Positions 33,101 to 47,712 of a stretch of DNA of 64,000 nucleotides are shown here, piece after piece; position 1 is the first letter of the stretch; each line of letters opens with the position of its first letter. The notes under the pieces are model-generated. The model made no database searches. It saw nothing but the letters and a program-made list of their open reading frames with translations, and was not told the origin of the DNA. This DNA is from Pomacea canaliculata (lineage: Eukaryota; Mollusca; Gastropoda; Architaenioglossa; Ampullariidae), in NCBI RefSeq assembly GCF_003073045.1, contig NC_037602.1, positions 744,001 through 808,000 on the forward strand. The letters run 5' to 3'. The position numbers were made by a program, and so were the translations under genes.

Positions 33101-34670
33101 TACACAGGTACACAGGTACACCTGAGCCTACTGTCGCCACCTCATCCTCCACACAAGGATTCTGTAGACTGTCTCCGTCAGTAGTTCCAACCATCAAGGA
33201 TCTGGTGACTGCATCCGCGATGTGTGTGGGTGAGGACCACCCGGTGTTCGAGTATCTACACGGACAAATATTATTCACCTTTGTGTAATGCGACAGACGA
33301 GTCATCATGGCTGCGAAACCCAGGTAAGGCCTGCTTCCCTCTCCACCTCCTACAGACAGCATGTTACTACAAGTATTGAAGATGATGTTAATTTATTTTA
33401 GGAGATTACAGATCATTAATATTTGCAATATATCAAGGTATGGAAAGTAATTTAGGCAGGTACACTGACTGTCATTCACACTATTGACTCGTCTCTCATC
33501 CTCATCCCACGTGACCACGGAGGGCAGGAGACTAAATCCACAGAAGTGTAGATAACGATGAGGGTGGAGCTGTAGGAAATAAGAAAAAGTGATATTGATG
33601 ACTCATGGTCCTGCTCAATGGTGGATGATTAGCATTCTCATCGCACCTTATCACAGCATCTCCTCATGATGTGTGTAGCGAGCAAATATGTGATGAGACA
33701 ACTCTCAGCCTGCAGCCCCGCTTGTCGTCTGCGCCCTCCCCACCCCGCTGTCTGAGTGTCCGTCCGCTTGTCCGCTTGTCCGCTTGTCCATTTGCCTACC
33801 TCCTGTCTGGGTGTTTGTCTGTTTGTCTCTTACACACACACGAAGAAACACTTTTTTCAAACGTGTAAGTAAAGAGGAAGATATGTACGAAAACTGTAGA
33901 CACTAGACAGTACGTGTGTTTGCTCTGAAAGTCTGTGAGGTGTGTGTTTGCATGAGTGTGTGTGAGTGTGTGTGTGGGTGTGTGTGTGCATGTGTATGTG
34001 TGAGAGAGAGGGAGGTGTGCGTGCTATCGTGTGCGGATGTAGAAGTAGTTCCCTTGTAAATTGTTCGTAACTCACTACCAGCTTTCCTTGTAATAACAAC
34101 ATTAACAGCTTTATTACGGGTATCTCTAACACCCACTGTGTAAAAATAGCATCAGTAGTGTTACTACGGGTATTGCTACTAGTGAGGTGGCGGTGGATGA
34201 ACAGCTTCAGTAGCATCGACACCAGTAACAGACAGTAGTTGTAGCATCACTGTCAAGTACAGAACATTGTAATTTCAGTGTCAAGTAGCAGACAATAATA
34301 TCTAGACAGGTGCTCGCCGCTTGTTCAGATAAACAAACAATCACTCCCCCGCGTCAGTGTTTTGTAAATATTTCATCGTCTTGTGTTTCACTGAACCTAC
34401 AGCAAAGCTTTGCAGTACAGACAGAAATAATGTTGGGGAGAGAAGCGCGACGCTTGGCACTGACACTGGCCGCTAGGTGGCGGTGGCAGTTCATGACATC
34501 AAGTGTCGTCTAACGACCTGAAGTGCGATGTAAGTACTGCACCAGGCCACAGGACTGCGACAAGCAGCAGACGACATCAGACAAACAGTGGAAATATTGG
34601 AGACAGTGAACCTGCTCGACCCTAACTAGTTCCTTGACCCCAGATGAACTGCTTGACTCGTGGAAATAAT

Positions 34671-34729
34671 GTTTGTTTGTTTGTTTGTTTGTTTGTTTGT
34701 TTGTTTGTTTGTTTGTTTGTTTGTTTGTT
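34671..34729. repeat. (GTTT)n microsatellite
   Basis: About 14 perfect tetranucleotide units. Confidence 0.98.
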
Positions 34730-35160
34730 AGTTAGTCGCAACTGACAGAGTGCACAGTCCGTGTCACTGTCGTCGTGAAACTAGTGTCACCTGCACGTGC
34801 AGCAGGTAAAACCTCCACAACCGCCATTTGAGTACAAATGTAACTCGGGTAGATGATGACGTCAGTACAAAATGTCCGAGGTAACCCGGAAGTTTGAGGT
34901 AAACACATTGTTTACATTGTGTCGGACAAACTGCACACGCTAAAGTTTGCACTAAACAAATAACAACACTAATTAATTCTGAAGCAGGGTGTGAACAACT
35001 GATGACCTCGTGCCAACCCTCACATATCAGTTATTTACCTGATGTTTACTGATATTACAAATGGTGGGGTAGAAGTCAGGGCTAGCTGTTGTCTTCTGAA
35101 ACCTTTGATGTTGCTGGTAAGTAAAGTACTGACATTGTGGCACTGGTGCTCTACTGGTCA

Positions 35161-35275
35161 CTCGTCAGCGTCATCGTCAGATAACTCGTCAGGTCAGTCG
35201 TCAGATAACTCGTCAGTCTCATCGTCAGATAACTCGTCAGTCTCATCGTCAGATAACTCGTCAGTGTCATCACAC
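35161..35275. repeat. 24-bp minisatellite (TCATCGTCAGATAACTCGTCAGTC)-like
   Basis: Four to five copies built from CGTCAGATAACTCGTCAG, reading in one frame as SSDNSSVS repeats. There is no evidence that it is translated. Confidence 0.9.
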
Positions 35276-36567
35276 AAAACACAAATGTCGGCAGCTGCTG
35301 GTATCTTCGTAACAGTCGCTTACAGCATCTGCCTCGTTATCAGAGGATTATCAGATGATAGATGTTTTGTGGGCGGACGAAGACCAGGGCTGCACCTGAT
35401 AAAGTCGCGGACTATGACGGGACACAGTGCCACCCCTTAGGTTGATGGGTACCTGCTGGTGGATAAGATGTCATATGACAAGATTATTAGGTGGTCAGAG
35501 TGGGGTGGGTGAGATGATACTGCCTGAACTTCATCCCCAGCTCATCGACGATTTATGGCGCTGAGTAAATGACTGTAACAGTAGAGCCTGACGACGTGTG
35601 CAACTTGACTGACACCACAACAACACACAACAACACTGGAACTACGGCAAGGGGAAGCTGGGTGACGGGTGGAGGTGTTTGACTGACTGGCAGGGGACAC
35701 GACTGGGAGACTTGTCAGTGGAATATTCCAGGACTGGCATCAGGGCTACAGACACCAGACTACAGACATGAGACTTGCTTCTGTGTGACCTGACACTTCT
35801 GTACTCTCTCTCTCTCACACACACACCACCTACACACACACATACACACGGACAACACAACACACCTACACACAGGCACACAGGTACCCATACTTCACTC
35901 GCCGGTAAGCAAGAGGATATGAAGGGATTGTCAGATGCGGCCATACGTGTGTTCGCGTGTGTGCTATAGTAGTTATATACTATACATATCAACATGGATA
36001 AAATAATCATGACAACAGCAGACACAAATCAGCCAAGCAGAAAGGGTTCGCAACACACTGCTGCAAGACACTCCCTACACACTACACACTTCTATTACAA
36101 TATTCTGTCCATCAAAACAACATCATACAACATATAAACAACATGTAGGAATGACTAACAATCCATCACAACATCATACAACATATAAACAACAACATAC
36201 AACATGTAAACAACATCATACAACATGTAGGATGACTGGCAATGAAGGGGAAGCACAAGCTGTACAGGGACGACTGCTGTACGAGCCACGTGCACGTTAT
36301 GCGAGTGGAGAACGTTGACGATGTACAAAGACGACAGATGGCTGCCGACGACAGCAAGTCGCGCTATTGATCCGCCAGGTGAGAAACGACATCGCAGTCT
36401 GACGACAGGTGAACGCGGCAACTGCTTTGAGAAATTGCCGACAGTTTAAAACTTTAAACAGGGTACCTACCCCATTTGACACTGGTTCCGTTACACGACA
36501 GGAGGTCACACAGCAGGGATCAAAGCCAGGAATTATCGCCCCCTACCCCTACCCCCTGGTCCCTGCA

Positions 36568-36676
36568 ACACACACACACACACAAACACACACACAAACA
36601 CACACACACAAACACACACACACAACACACAAACACACACAAACACACACAAACACACAAACACACACACACACAC
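36568..36676. repeat. (CA)n with AAACA interruptions
   Basis: CACACAAACACACA-type compound microsatellite. Confidence 0.95.
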
Positions 36677-37345
36677 GTGTGCATAAAGCATATGTTTAGG
36701 GGGTGGGGTGGCATGTTTGCAGTGACCGTGGCTACCTTTGACCTGTGTCATTTTCTGTCGTAGAGACCCCCAGGGTCCCAGTCCGTGGGCCGCCCCACAC
36801 AGCCGGTGGGCCCGCGCCCTCAGCACACGAGACAGCAGCGCGTGGGTGGCGCTGACCAGGGTGGGCTGCGTGCGGTAAGGTCGCCGTCGTGCCCCTGGTG
36901 TTGTTGTTGTTGTTGTTGTTGTTGTCAAAGCCGCTCTTTGTCGCAGCGTGAAGTCGCCTTTTGTTGTTGAATGTGTTTTTGGTGTTGTCGTCGGTGTTCT
37001 CAGCAAATCTCTCCGCACTTGCCGGGTGCCTGGTGCAGCTGGGGTCGAGTTTCAGGGATCAAGAAGGAGAAAAAAGCAGAAACTTGATGGAAACTTTGGA
37101 TTCAGTCCAGTTCTCTTCATCGCCAGCTTGTCGCCAGAACAGTCCTTTGTCCTTTGTGTCACGTGTGTGCGCGTACACGCATACAAAGCAAGGGAAGGAA
37201 GCATAAACATCGACACATGTGACACACTCGCATTCAGCTGTGGCCCACACTGGCGCCGGTGCAAGTAGTCAGCAGCACCACAGGCCTCTTGAGTGTGTCT
37301 GCCAGACAGGCACAGGTCAACAGTGATGGAGACAGACGCCGACAG

Positions 37346-37550
37346 ACAGCAGCTGGGACAGTTATGTCAGCATGACATCAAGCAGCTGTATGTACGACAG
37401 CTGGGACAATCATGTCACCACGACATCAAGGCAGCTGTGTGTATGACAACTGGGACAATATATATCAACAGGACATCAAGACAACTGTCTGTATGACAGC
37501 TGGGACAATCATGTCACCACGACATCAGGCAGCTGTGTGTATGACAGCTC
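37346..37550. repeat. About 50-bp minisatellite, four copies
   Basis: Unit: GACAGCTGGGACAATCATGT, CACCACGACATCAAGGCAGC, TGTGTGTAT. Four copies, 80-95% alike by eye. Confidence 0.9.
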
Positions 37551-39247
37551 TATTTCAGTATCAACGGTTACAAATGGCTCACACAAAAGGAAGCAGACGA
37601 CAAGATGAAGAATACACCAAGTGCTGCCCACGCGGATCTGCCTGTGGATGCTGATCCTGCTGTATGCTGTCTGCGCATGCTCGTGGCTGGCTGGTCTGGT
37701 GACGTCAAGTACCATGGAGGTACAGGTAACTAACGGCCTGCGCTGCTCTGAGTAAGCTGCCAATCCCGGGATCAACTCTCACCTGTGATTATGAGGAGGA
37801 AAAAACCTCCTTAGCAGGTGAGGGCCAGTCTATGGTCACGTCTCTTCATCCTGAGCATCCCTGACACAGACTTCAGCCAGCATCCCACAGTCCCTGAATG
37901 TGTCTACACCCTGGGTGTATTATCAAACCCTGGTGTATGGTGTGTTGGTGTATCGCTGTTGATGTCTGTGTGTAAACTTCATTTGTACCTTTTTTATTTT
38001 AGCTTATTGTTTGCTTGTTTGTTTTTGTTTTGGAGGGTTTGTGTGCTTTGGGGATCCTTTATGTTAGTGGTAGAGCTGAAGGTGTGTGTTTGGCTCCAGG
38101 CCACTGACAGACGGAGCTAGCTATTATCCGGGTACCGAGTGTCTGGTCACACAAGTAAGTCTGGTCACACCAAGCAAGGTTGATTAGGTTAGCCGCTGGG
38201 TCGTGATCACACCAATTCAGTAAGTGCACCATAGAGGACGGCTTGTACTCGCATCTCCAAACCCGAGGAGGGGAGGAGCAGAGTAGCCTGTTGATGATCC
38301 TGATCTTAAGTGTGTGCGTCTACACTTGTACTCTAGTACACTTTGTCTACACCTGTATACTTTGTTTACATGTCTACATGTTTACATTTTGTCTACACCT
38401 GTCTACTTTGTCCTGGCCTCATGGTATGAGTTGTTTGTGGACTTGAACTTGTCACTGTCGCCCAGTGTATTTTATTGTAGAGGAACCTGCATGAGATGGT
38501 GGTAGAGGCTTGTGATACAAGTTGTCTACACTGTAACAGAGTACGACTTGCTGCTATTTAAGGTTAAGATGCTATTTGTGGTGTAGCTTGTAAGACAACA
38601 ACACTGTCACCATAGCTTCCTCCTTGTCAGCTGAGGCCCTGGGGGAGGAGGAGGAAGCGGAAGGGCACAAGATGGGGGAGGGAGTTGTTTTTGAACTCTA
38701 CTCGGGAGGTCTGTTGGCTCATCTCCGATTTGTTGCATGTTCATAATTTCCGGTGCATTTCTGAGCATTGCCAGTGGTCACGTGACATGCCGGCCGATCT
38801 GGGCTGACTTCCCTTTTCTCCGCGTTAACTCCCTTGATCCCTAGGGACAGCATCGTTTACTGCCGCGAAAAATTCAACGGAAGACAGAAAGTTAAAGGGA
38901 AGGCTGCCAGGCGCCTTTCATCCACCAGGTGCGCACGGGTCAACGAGAGGGGGAAGGCAGTGGAGGGGGAGGGGAGGAGCTGGGGTTGTGGACACAGAGG
39001 CCGGAGAGAAGGGAAGAGAGTATTTCCCAACAGCTAGGGAGGGGAGGGGTCGGGGGTCGGAATAGGGGAAGGCAGGGGGCTGCTGGCAAGTTTCATTGTA
39101 GGCGATGGAGAGGGAAAAAACTGGAATTGAGGATGATTAAATATTCCCTCAAGTGGTTGTCCAGTCAGAGCCTTGAGAAACCTCCGGACGATCTGTAATC
39201 CTGTAACACGGATTATTGTTTGGCCGCCTGTCCCCTCGCACGCACTG

Positions 39248-39562
39248 TGGTGAGACTCACAGACACAGTGGAGGACTCACAGTGAGGGACTCAGTCACAG
39301 TGGAGGACTCACAGTCACAGTGGTGGGACTCACAGACACAGTGGTAGGACTCACAGTCACAGTGGTAGGACTCACAGTGAGGGACTCAGTCACAGTGGTA
39401 GGACTCACAGTCACAGTGGTGGAGCTTACATACACAGTGGAGGGACTCAGTCACAGTGGAGAGACTCACAGACACAGTGAGGGACTCACAGTGAGGGACT
39501 CAGTCACGGTGGTGAGACTCACAGTCACAGTGGTGGAACTTACATACACAGTATTGAGACTC
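39248..39562. repeat. CAGTGGTRGGACTCACAG minisatellite
   Basis: An irregular array of 17-22-bp units built from GGACTCACAGTCACAGTGGT and variants (GAGGGACTCAGTCACAGTGG). It ends less than 100 bp from the proposed first coding exon of the voltage-sensor gene. Confidence 0.9.
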
Positions 39563-39655
39563 ACAGACACAAGTGTGGGACAAACGCGGAACACGACGGG
39601 AAGACAACACAGAGTATGAATGACATCAGTTGTCTCCCCATGTGAGCAGCTCATC

Positions 39656-42600
39656 ATGGATAAACTCACGCTCATTCTCTTCAAGTGGAACGACCTCGTC
39701 CCTCGTCGCCGCCACAAGACGACCTCGTCTAAACGTTTGAGGTAAGACGACATGTGTACACTCGCTAACAGTTAGCCGAGGGTTTAAAGTGACTGGTACC
39801 CTTGTCTACAGACCCGAGGTTAGCTGAACCTGTTATCATTGTCTCTAGTCTAGACGCTAGGAGAGATGTCTATCGCTATGTGTAGACACCCGAGACTTTT
39901 ATTGCCAACCATAGGGTTGCCTCTGAAATTTTCATTTCCCATCCTTGTTAGCGTCTAGTACTTATCATCCACGGTGTTATTTGTGAGGGTTGCTGACATT
40001 ATCTGTCAACTGATGAAGTGAAGTTGTGACGACTGTCATCAACGTTTGAGGTTCTAGTCCATGAATGGAGGGCTGGCGGCCTCGGTGGTCCCTCCATCAG
40101 GAGAAGAAAACGACTTTTGCCAGAAATGTGTTTCTACATGTCTCACTTCTCTCTGTTTGCTCCTCGTCACAAAGATGTTGTGCAGATATCGCACTGTGTA
40201 CATCGTGTGGGATTTTTCCTGCACATCTTTGAATTTTATATATTATTGTTATATATTATAGTTTGTCTTGAACTTTAACATTATTATATCATGTGGAGCC
40301 ATTTCCCTATTTTATCTCAGGTGTCCATTGCTTTAGTACAAGATGTCAAAGCGAGCCGATGTTGCACATAAACATAATTCACGATAGTTTGCATCTCGGA
40401 CTCGACAGACACGTGAGTGAACAGCCACGAGCTTAGACAGTGAACAACACCTGAGCACAATACAGTGTTGGCAGATTATTGCGCCAGGTATAATTCCCGT
40501 CTTGACGAGGGTCACACGTCGTCACAGGTGTTTCCACAATGAACGTGACTTACAGCGACACACTGCACACAAACAGTCACGTGACAATAAGGTGATGCTA
40601 CCCACAAACAAAGGGCAGTCATCGACACGGGTATTCACGGGTACTCACGAACGTTCACACAAAGCCGTTGGAATAGCTGCCCCCTAGATATACACGACAG
40701 TCACGTGACATAGGCATATTATTCATTTTTCTACCTCGTCAAAAGCTAGTTTTGGTGGTGGGTGTAGAACAATATCACACACAAACACAATCACACACAA
40801 ACAAACACAATCACACACACAGTCACACACAATCACACACACGATCGCACACAAACACAATCACATGCAAACACAATCACACACAGTCACACACAAACAC
40901 AATCACACACAATCACACACAGCTAACCCCTGTATCTCCTCCCTATCTCGCTAGACTACCCGCGGCTTAGCCCTATCACAGCTGCTGGCAGAAAAGGAGA
41001 CAAACTCCTGGAACAAAGGGATGAAGCGATTTACACGTTAAACCTGCTCGTGCAGTCCTCTCATCTTATTTGATCGCCCCGGTCACGTGGCTTGTGAGCG
41101 AGGAACTCAGCGTGGCTACCCAAAGTGTGTCTGGGGGGCAGTGGGGGCAGGTCTGGGAGCAGTGGGGGAAGAGGAGGAGGAGGAGGAGGAAGGAGCTGAC
41201 TGTAGGACTCGTCCACCTCCAAGCTCTGGGTCTTAGCGCGGCTTTGGAAGGTTGGGTCCAGAGAGGAGGATGCCCACAAAAACCTGTCGCCGTCGCTCTG
41301 TTGGCGGTTTTAATCCCTCGTCAGACAAAAAGGCCGATGTTTTCACACAGCATCACCAATCTCGTCTTGATCCTTGTTGTCTTATCGCATGACTTTGCCG
41401 TCGATGTCCTTAGCATGACCTACTTTGGTTCCTTCTCTCTCCTCCCTCACCTCTGACCGCAGTTCACATTTGACCTGGTTCTGACGTCATCTCCCGCCAT
41501 GTTGACGCGTCCAGACACACGAAAATATCAAAATTGAAATAACAAAGTTTTAAGGTATAGCTGAAACATTGTTTTACTTGAATTATTGGAATTCTTATTT
41601 TTGACTCCATTATTCAGTTACCTTCTGACCTCTAACCCCCGCACTCTCTCACTTGCTCTCTCTCTCTATCCCTCTCGCTCGCTCCCTCTCCTTAATCATC
41701 GCATCTTGTTGTACAGCTCGCGTCAATATTGGGCGCTCGTCAATACCGTCGCCATATTTGTACATTTCCTTAGCAGACAATCGAAGGGCAGATCTCTCCA
41801 CTCAGGCGCATTTACACCGTCACGTGACTGTAGACAGAGAACACACTACGTGTGTGTGTGTGCGTGTGTGTGTGTGTGTGTGAATGAGCCAAGACACACA
41901 CACTGATGGAGTGAACTGTTTTCACGACTCACGTGGCTATTTGTTCCGCACGTGACGCTTGTTGCCCTACACTGCGCATGCTTGATGTGACGTCATTCTT
42001 TGCACGACCCACTGTTTTCCCTCGCCGACCGCCTCGACAACCTAAGTGTACAGCAGACTGAGACTGAACCCTGCTCACTCATCTACGCACCGCATCAAAC
42101 CTCAGGACGCGATGCTCAGTCCAGGCCTGAACTGTCTGTACTATATGAACTATCCGTACTATCTGAGCTATATGAACTATCTGTACTATCTGAACTATCT
42201 GTACTATCAGAACCATCTGGCTGTTTCTTTCTGCCAGCGTTCACTACCTACCATGGGGTGACTTGAACAGTTTCTAACCAGACCAGGATCCGGGCGACTG
42301 GAGGAAACTAGTCTCAAGTGTTCTCGATGGGTCGGAGTGAATTTAAGGATTGTCAAAGGGAGGGGGATGCTGGTTGTGACACGTGTGAATGGCCGGACTT
42401 TACTTTTGTTAATTCGTTAGACGATGAAGGCGTAGAGCAGGTAGAGCTGATGGTCTTCTGTAAGACACAAGTGAGAGGACTGTTGCAGTTCCTAAGACAG
42501 GTAGAGACCGGCAACTGTCTTGTTGCTACCAGTATGTCGTGGTCCCTGCACTTCAAGCTCTGCTTGTCGAGAGGATGGAGGTCCCCGAGTGCTGGCTCGT

Positions 42601-45600
42601 CTGCTGGCGGCGTTCAGTGACACCTGAGCGGGTCACTGTGTGAAATCGTTACCTGCAGGTAGGCAGTAGGTAGGCAGTATGTAGGCAGTAGGTAGGCAGT
42701 AGGTAGGCAGTATGTAGGCAGTAGGCAGGCAGTAGGTAGGCAGTAGGTAGGCAGTAGGTAGGCAGTATGTAGGCAGTAGGCAGGCAGTAGGTAGGCAGTA
42801 GGTAGGCAGTATGTAGGCAGTAGGCAGGCAGTAGGTAGGCAGTAGGTAAGCAGTAGGTAGGCAGTAGGCAGGCAGTAGGCAGGCAGTAGGTAGGAGTGAG
42901 GGACGTGCTGAGGGCACCGGCACCTGCACAGAGAGATACACCCGTCCCTGCTATCTGCGGATAGTCACAGCGGATAGTCACAGCTACACACGCAGTCAGT
43001 ACGTTTGTCTGGCAGAGGACGACGATGACCAGGATTTCACAAAAAATATGTTGAAAGTATTAGTGTAGATGATGATAGCTTTGGAAGTGGTTAATGAGGC
43101 CAGTCCGAGCCTGGATACAGACAGTCGCACTCACCAAGACAGACACACTCGCTCTCACATATTGTTTTTTAGCCGCTAGCAACACACACACAAATACACA
43201 CACACATACACACATAAAAGAACACTTGATACCTGAGTCATACAGCAGGTATGTAAAGAGCTAACTCGGCAAACTGCTGCTGACAAGGTGTGTGATTCTA
43301 TATTTAGCTGCCGTCGTGCAGCTCCCTCTACTGGATGGTGGCTGTCAGCCGGGAGGTAATCACACCCTGATCTGTCCCTGCACGCAGTGACAAAGTCGTG
43401 CGATCGAATCTCCAGCGAGGAAAAAAATCGTTTTTTCATGGAAGCTTTTTCCGAGTAAAGTATGTCATGATGAAGATGTGTCGCAAGTAAACAAACAGCT
43501 AAACACAACAAATTACTCATCCTGTCGCTTTCTTTCTCGGGTCTATGGAATGAAGTATATATATAATTATATCTCGCTCAGACAGACAGGACCACCGATG
43601 ATTGAATCTTCTGGTTTGGTTGACATGTTGGGGTCACGTGCCCGGGGTCTGACCAGCTGACTGACCTGACGTCTGGCGGACGGACAGCGCGGCACACGCA
43701 TGCGGCAATGACGCAGCTGCTCAATCGATGTGTTGTCTCAGGCACGGCCTTGACTGGTGGTGGTGTTGGTGTTGGTGGCGGTGGTGGAGGTGGTGGGGGC
43801 TGCTAGTGACAGTTGATAAATAACTTCATCACTGGTGGGACTTCGCCACAACCGTCTTGTCTCTGGATACAGTGATGCCTCCCTCCCCCTCACGCTCCCC
43901 CTCCCACAACCCTGACGCTTCCTGTCGGCATGTCAGCCATGGATCTCGTAAGACCTTCAGTTTGGAATTCTCTTCATAACTTGTAATCCTCCCTCACCTT
44001 GAACCCTCCTTTGTTCCCCCTTCAGCCCGATGGCTTTCTGTCTTGGGATACCGCGGTTGTGTCTGTGTGACCGCTAGCGTGCGGCCCTGTGTGCTGAGTT
44101 CGGATCCCTGTTGATCCTGTTTGATATTTCTGTGTGTGGATGGCTACTAGAGGGATGTGGCCTTGACTGCTGACACAAAGTAAAACTCCCTCCCACCACC
44201 ACCACCTTTTTAATGACCTCGCTTGTTTGGATGGTTCGTTCGATTGTTCAAACGCGGGTATCTACTGGGGTATACAGGTCTTGTCATCAGGGACAATTCA
44301 CCTGTCGATAAACAACAGAAATGCAAGCCTACAGGTAGAGCTCTGCCACTGCAGTTTACCTCCAGACACCTTTGTCTGAGCTACTCCCTCAGTCCCCCCG
44401 TCCATCGCCCACCCGTCCACATCCGTGTTGTAGATGTTTGCTGCTTTGAACACCCGACATTTCCCACGTGGCTCCATCTCTGTTTGTGTGATGCCGTGAA
44501 TGGCAAAATCCATGTTTCATACTCTGCCAGACTTTCATCTCCATTCTCCTTCTAAAGGCCAGTCGCTGCCATCGATAAACAATTAAAAGGGCGTGTAGCT
44601 GGTAGGTCACGTGATCATACCTGGCAGAGCTAGTGAGTGAAGTGCTCACCTCCTGTGAGTAATACTGTGAGTAATACAGAGAGTAACACTGTGAGTAATT
44701 CTGTAATTCTGTCACAATCCAATTCCACCTGGCTAGTAGTCGTGTGGGGTGGCGGTAGACATCTGAGGGTACCTTACCTGGGGTAGTGTGGAGGTAAGTC
44801 AGGTCTGTAGACTGTGTCTGTGACAGTCAACTGTCGTGGGTTCACATCTCGTGTGTGGCACAAGAGCTTTGTCATCTGTGACATGGTGTCTCAGCTTGTC
44901 TGACTTTGCCAGTCTCTTTAGTTTCTGGCTTCAGTCTCATGCTCAGGATGGGGGGGGGGGCAAAGGTCAGGGATACAGCACCCCGCCATCTGTAATTAAA
45001 CTGATGTGGAAACAAAATATTTATTTGTTAGACAGCGAGTGACGACATTCTTGAACTGTTATCTCAAAGGAAGGTAAATGTTCTGTTTGCTTTCCTGGAA
45101 ATATCAAAGAGTGAAATTAAACATGTAGATAGTGTTACGTCACTAAAATGTACTTCATGCTGACATGAGGTCATAGGTGTCCGTAGGTCACTGTACATGA
45201 GGTCATGGGTGTCCGTAGGTCACTGTACATGAGGTCACCAACTCAGTTCCAAACGAAACCCTTGTACCTGACGTATGTGACTCTACATTACTTAGGGAAA
45301 GCGGGTTGTCGTTAGAAGCACTAGTGTACGAAGGTCTCCGGTTCGATACTTGTGTAGCGCAGCAAACTTTCCCCAGGTACCCAGCTGTTAGTAAAGGGTA
45401 CAGGGGTGGGGAAGGTAAGGCAGCCAGGGAGAGGAGATGGGCGCCGCCCTCATGTAAAGCTGGCCCCGACAAAAATGGGGTTTCTAACCCCTGAAAAGGT
45501 CAGGGGATGACCTTTACCTTTAGCCTTGCGTCACGTTACCCACATGAGGCTTCACTAAGCCCCTCTACAAGACACTATACAAGTCTCCGTACTTTGCAGA

Positions 45601-47647
45601 GTTCCCAAATGAATAATAAACGCACATGTGATGGTTTGGGTGTCCCCAGAGGCGGCGTTAGGAACCGTTAAGAACACGCGGGGCCTGGGGCCGACCATCC
45701 GCGCGGGGCCGGGGTAATAGAGTACTTGTATCAACATCCCTATTGATATGATGCCGGAAGCACTGATTTATATACAGTTAGATAAGCTGGATCCATTTCG
45801 CGAAATAACGCACGAATTTAGTGTTTTAATTGTTCTTAACCTTTCCCACCGTTTGTGACAGTACCGGTTTTTTCTTAAAGCGAAATAATATGGTGACGAT
45901 AACTTAATAAACTGCTTGTTGTTATTGTCGGGCTTAACGTGAAGACATGGGTTCAATAATTTGATTAATTAGAACTTAGAAGTGTTTTCTGAACGTCAAT
46001 TTTTTTGTCACAACTTGTTTAACACAGCTGGCAATATGTCATAAAGATGACCTCGGGGCTGAAGCTCGGGGCCCCTTCGAGAGCGGGGCCTTGGGCGGCC
46101 GCCCCATTTGCCACCCCCTAACGCCGCCGCTGGGTGTCCCCATTCATCCTAGTCTCCCAGTTCATCAAGTTCTTATTTGTTGAGTGTCACTACTTATATA
46201 TCACACTGTCACTTGTTGTAGTTCATACTGTGCATACTGTGATATTACAGTATATATTGTCACATGGACACGTTCTCCCTGTGTGTGTTTACACATCTGT
46301 ACTTACATCACACCCTCATGATACATCACACTATCTATATTTGTAGACCGATGCAAGTCTCGAGGACCCTTGCTGTTAGTATTTACATTACACCATAGGT
46401 CTTTACTTACATTCCAGCTTTTACATTCCTTTCACACTGTTATTTATATCTTATTACTCTGCTGATACTGAAGCTCAGCTCCTCAACACCCGGGGTCAAC
46501 ACCGGGGTCAACGTCCAGTCTCAACGGCCGTCCTCAAGGACCTGTATTAACAACAATCTTGTCTACTCGAAGGCTTGTTTATTTTGTTGACAGACAAGTC
46601 CAGTAACCAGTAATCCCGTAAACACAGCCATAGTTTGTGTACTTGTCTGTATTTGTTTACAAAGACTCGCTAGTGCACCGATACACAGCCTCGCCGTGCA
46701 CTCGAGGTATAGCAGATACCCGACTGAGGTAGACAAAATTGAAGTAGATGTCGCTGATAGGTCGGGTAGATAAGGGGCACAACCCCTTACAATATCATTG
46801 TGTTCTCGGAAGTACCTTTTCGATTATTTCTTGGAAGACAAAAAAAAAAAAAAGTTCAGCTGCTTAACAGCGAGGTTTGTTTGGTATCTTAAAATATATT
46901 TCTGAAAGTGTAGAGTGTGATATCCCCGGGGTGTACAGACAGTAGCACTAAGGGACAGCTACCTCGTGCCAACACCCAGTGGCAGCACCTGACTATGATG
47001 TTAAACACTGAAGTTGATGGTGTAGTGACTAGTCCAAATGGCTTCTTAATGGCTTCTCTGGTTGTGTTCGCTGTGGGTTAGCTTTGCTGTGGACTACATT
47101 TTATTTACAATACACATTTACAGGGATAAACACACAGTTGTCACAGCTAAAAGTGTTTCTCGTAGTAAACCCACTTATCATCGGCAGACTTAGATAAACC
47201 GCTATCTGTGCCAGTAAACCTGTTTGTTCTGGTAAACACGTTTTATCGTGGGTAAGTGCTGGTGGCGCTTAGAAAAAAACTTTGCCACGTGCATGGCATC
47301 AGTTCCAACATCTTGCCCACCCTGGCATTGTTCTGAAGACAGGTGTCGCCACAAGAAGCTCACAGGGATCTTTAGCTACACCAGGGCTTGTCAAGGGGCT
47401 GGGCCACGGGGTGGGATCAGTGGGTGAATGTGGGAGGTACCCGGTGTTGAAAGCTACTCACGACGCTGTGTGAGTTCAGTGCTTTGTGTGTACTTGTGTT
47501 GGGCTTGTTTATGTTTGTTAGTGTGTTTGGACACCTGCTCTTACGTACACAGCTGTTTGTAACCACCGGTCACAATGATGTACGTCCAGAGTTTTACATG
47601 TGTCACTGATGATCATTACGACGACGATGACGACGATTGAGGATGGT

Positions 47648-47712
<65 letters not shown>

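Larger units (their letters stand above)
33101..39655. other. Repeat-rich interval with weak exon-like blocks
   Basis: Minisatellites and microsatellites at 33931-34000, 34671-34729, 35161-35275, 36568-36676, 37346-37550 and 39248-39562. Exon-like blocks: 36774-36875 is open in a protein-like frame on both strands with splice-like edges (plus: TCTGTCGTAG and GTAAGG; minus: ACGCAG and CAG-GTCAAA). 38849-38932 lies between CCCTAG and CCAG-GTGCGC (frame DSIVYCREKFNGRQKVKGKA). No chain of phases links them to each other or to the gene at 39656. Confidence 0.4.

Noticed and set aside
42633-42981. Minus-strand frames rich in LPTYCLPTA
   Set aside because: Product of the 11-bp TAGGCAG minisatellite.
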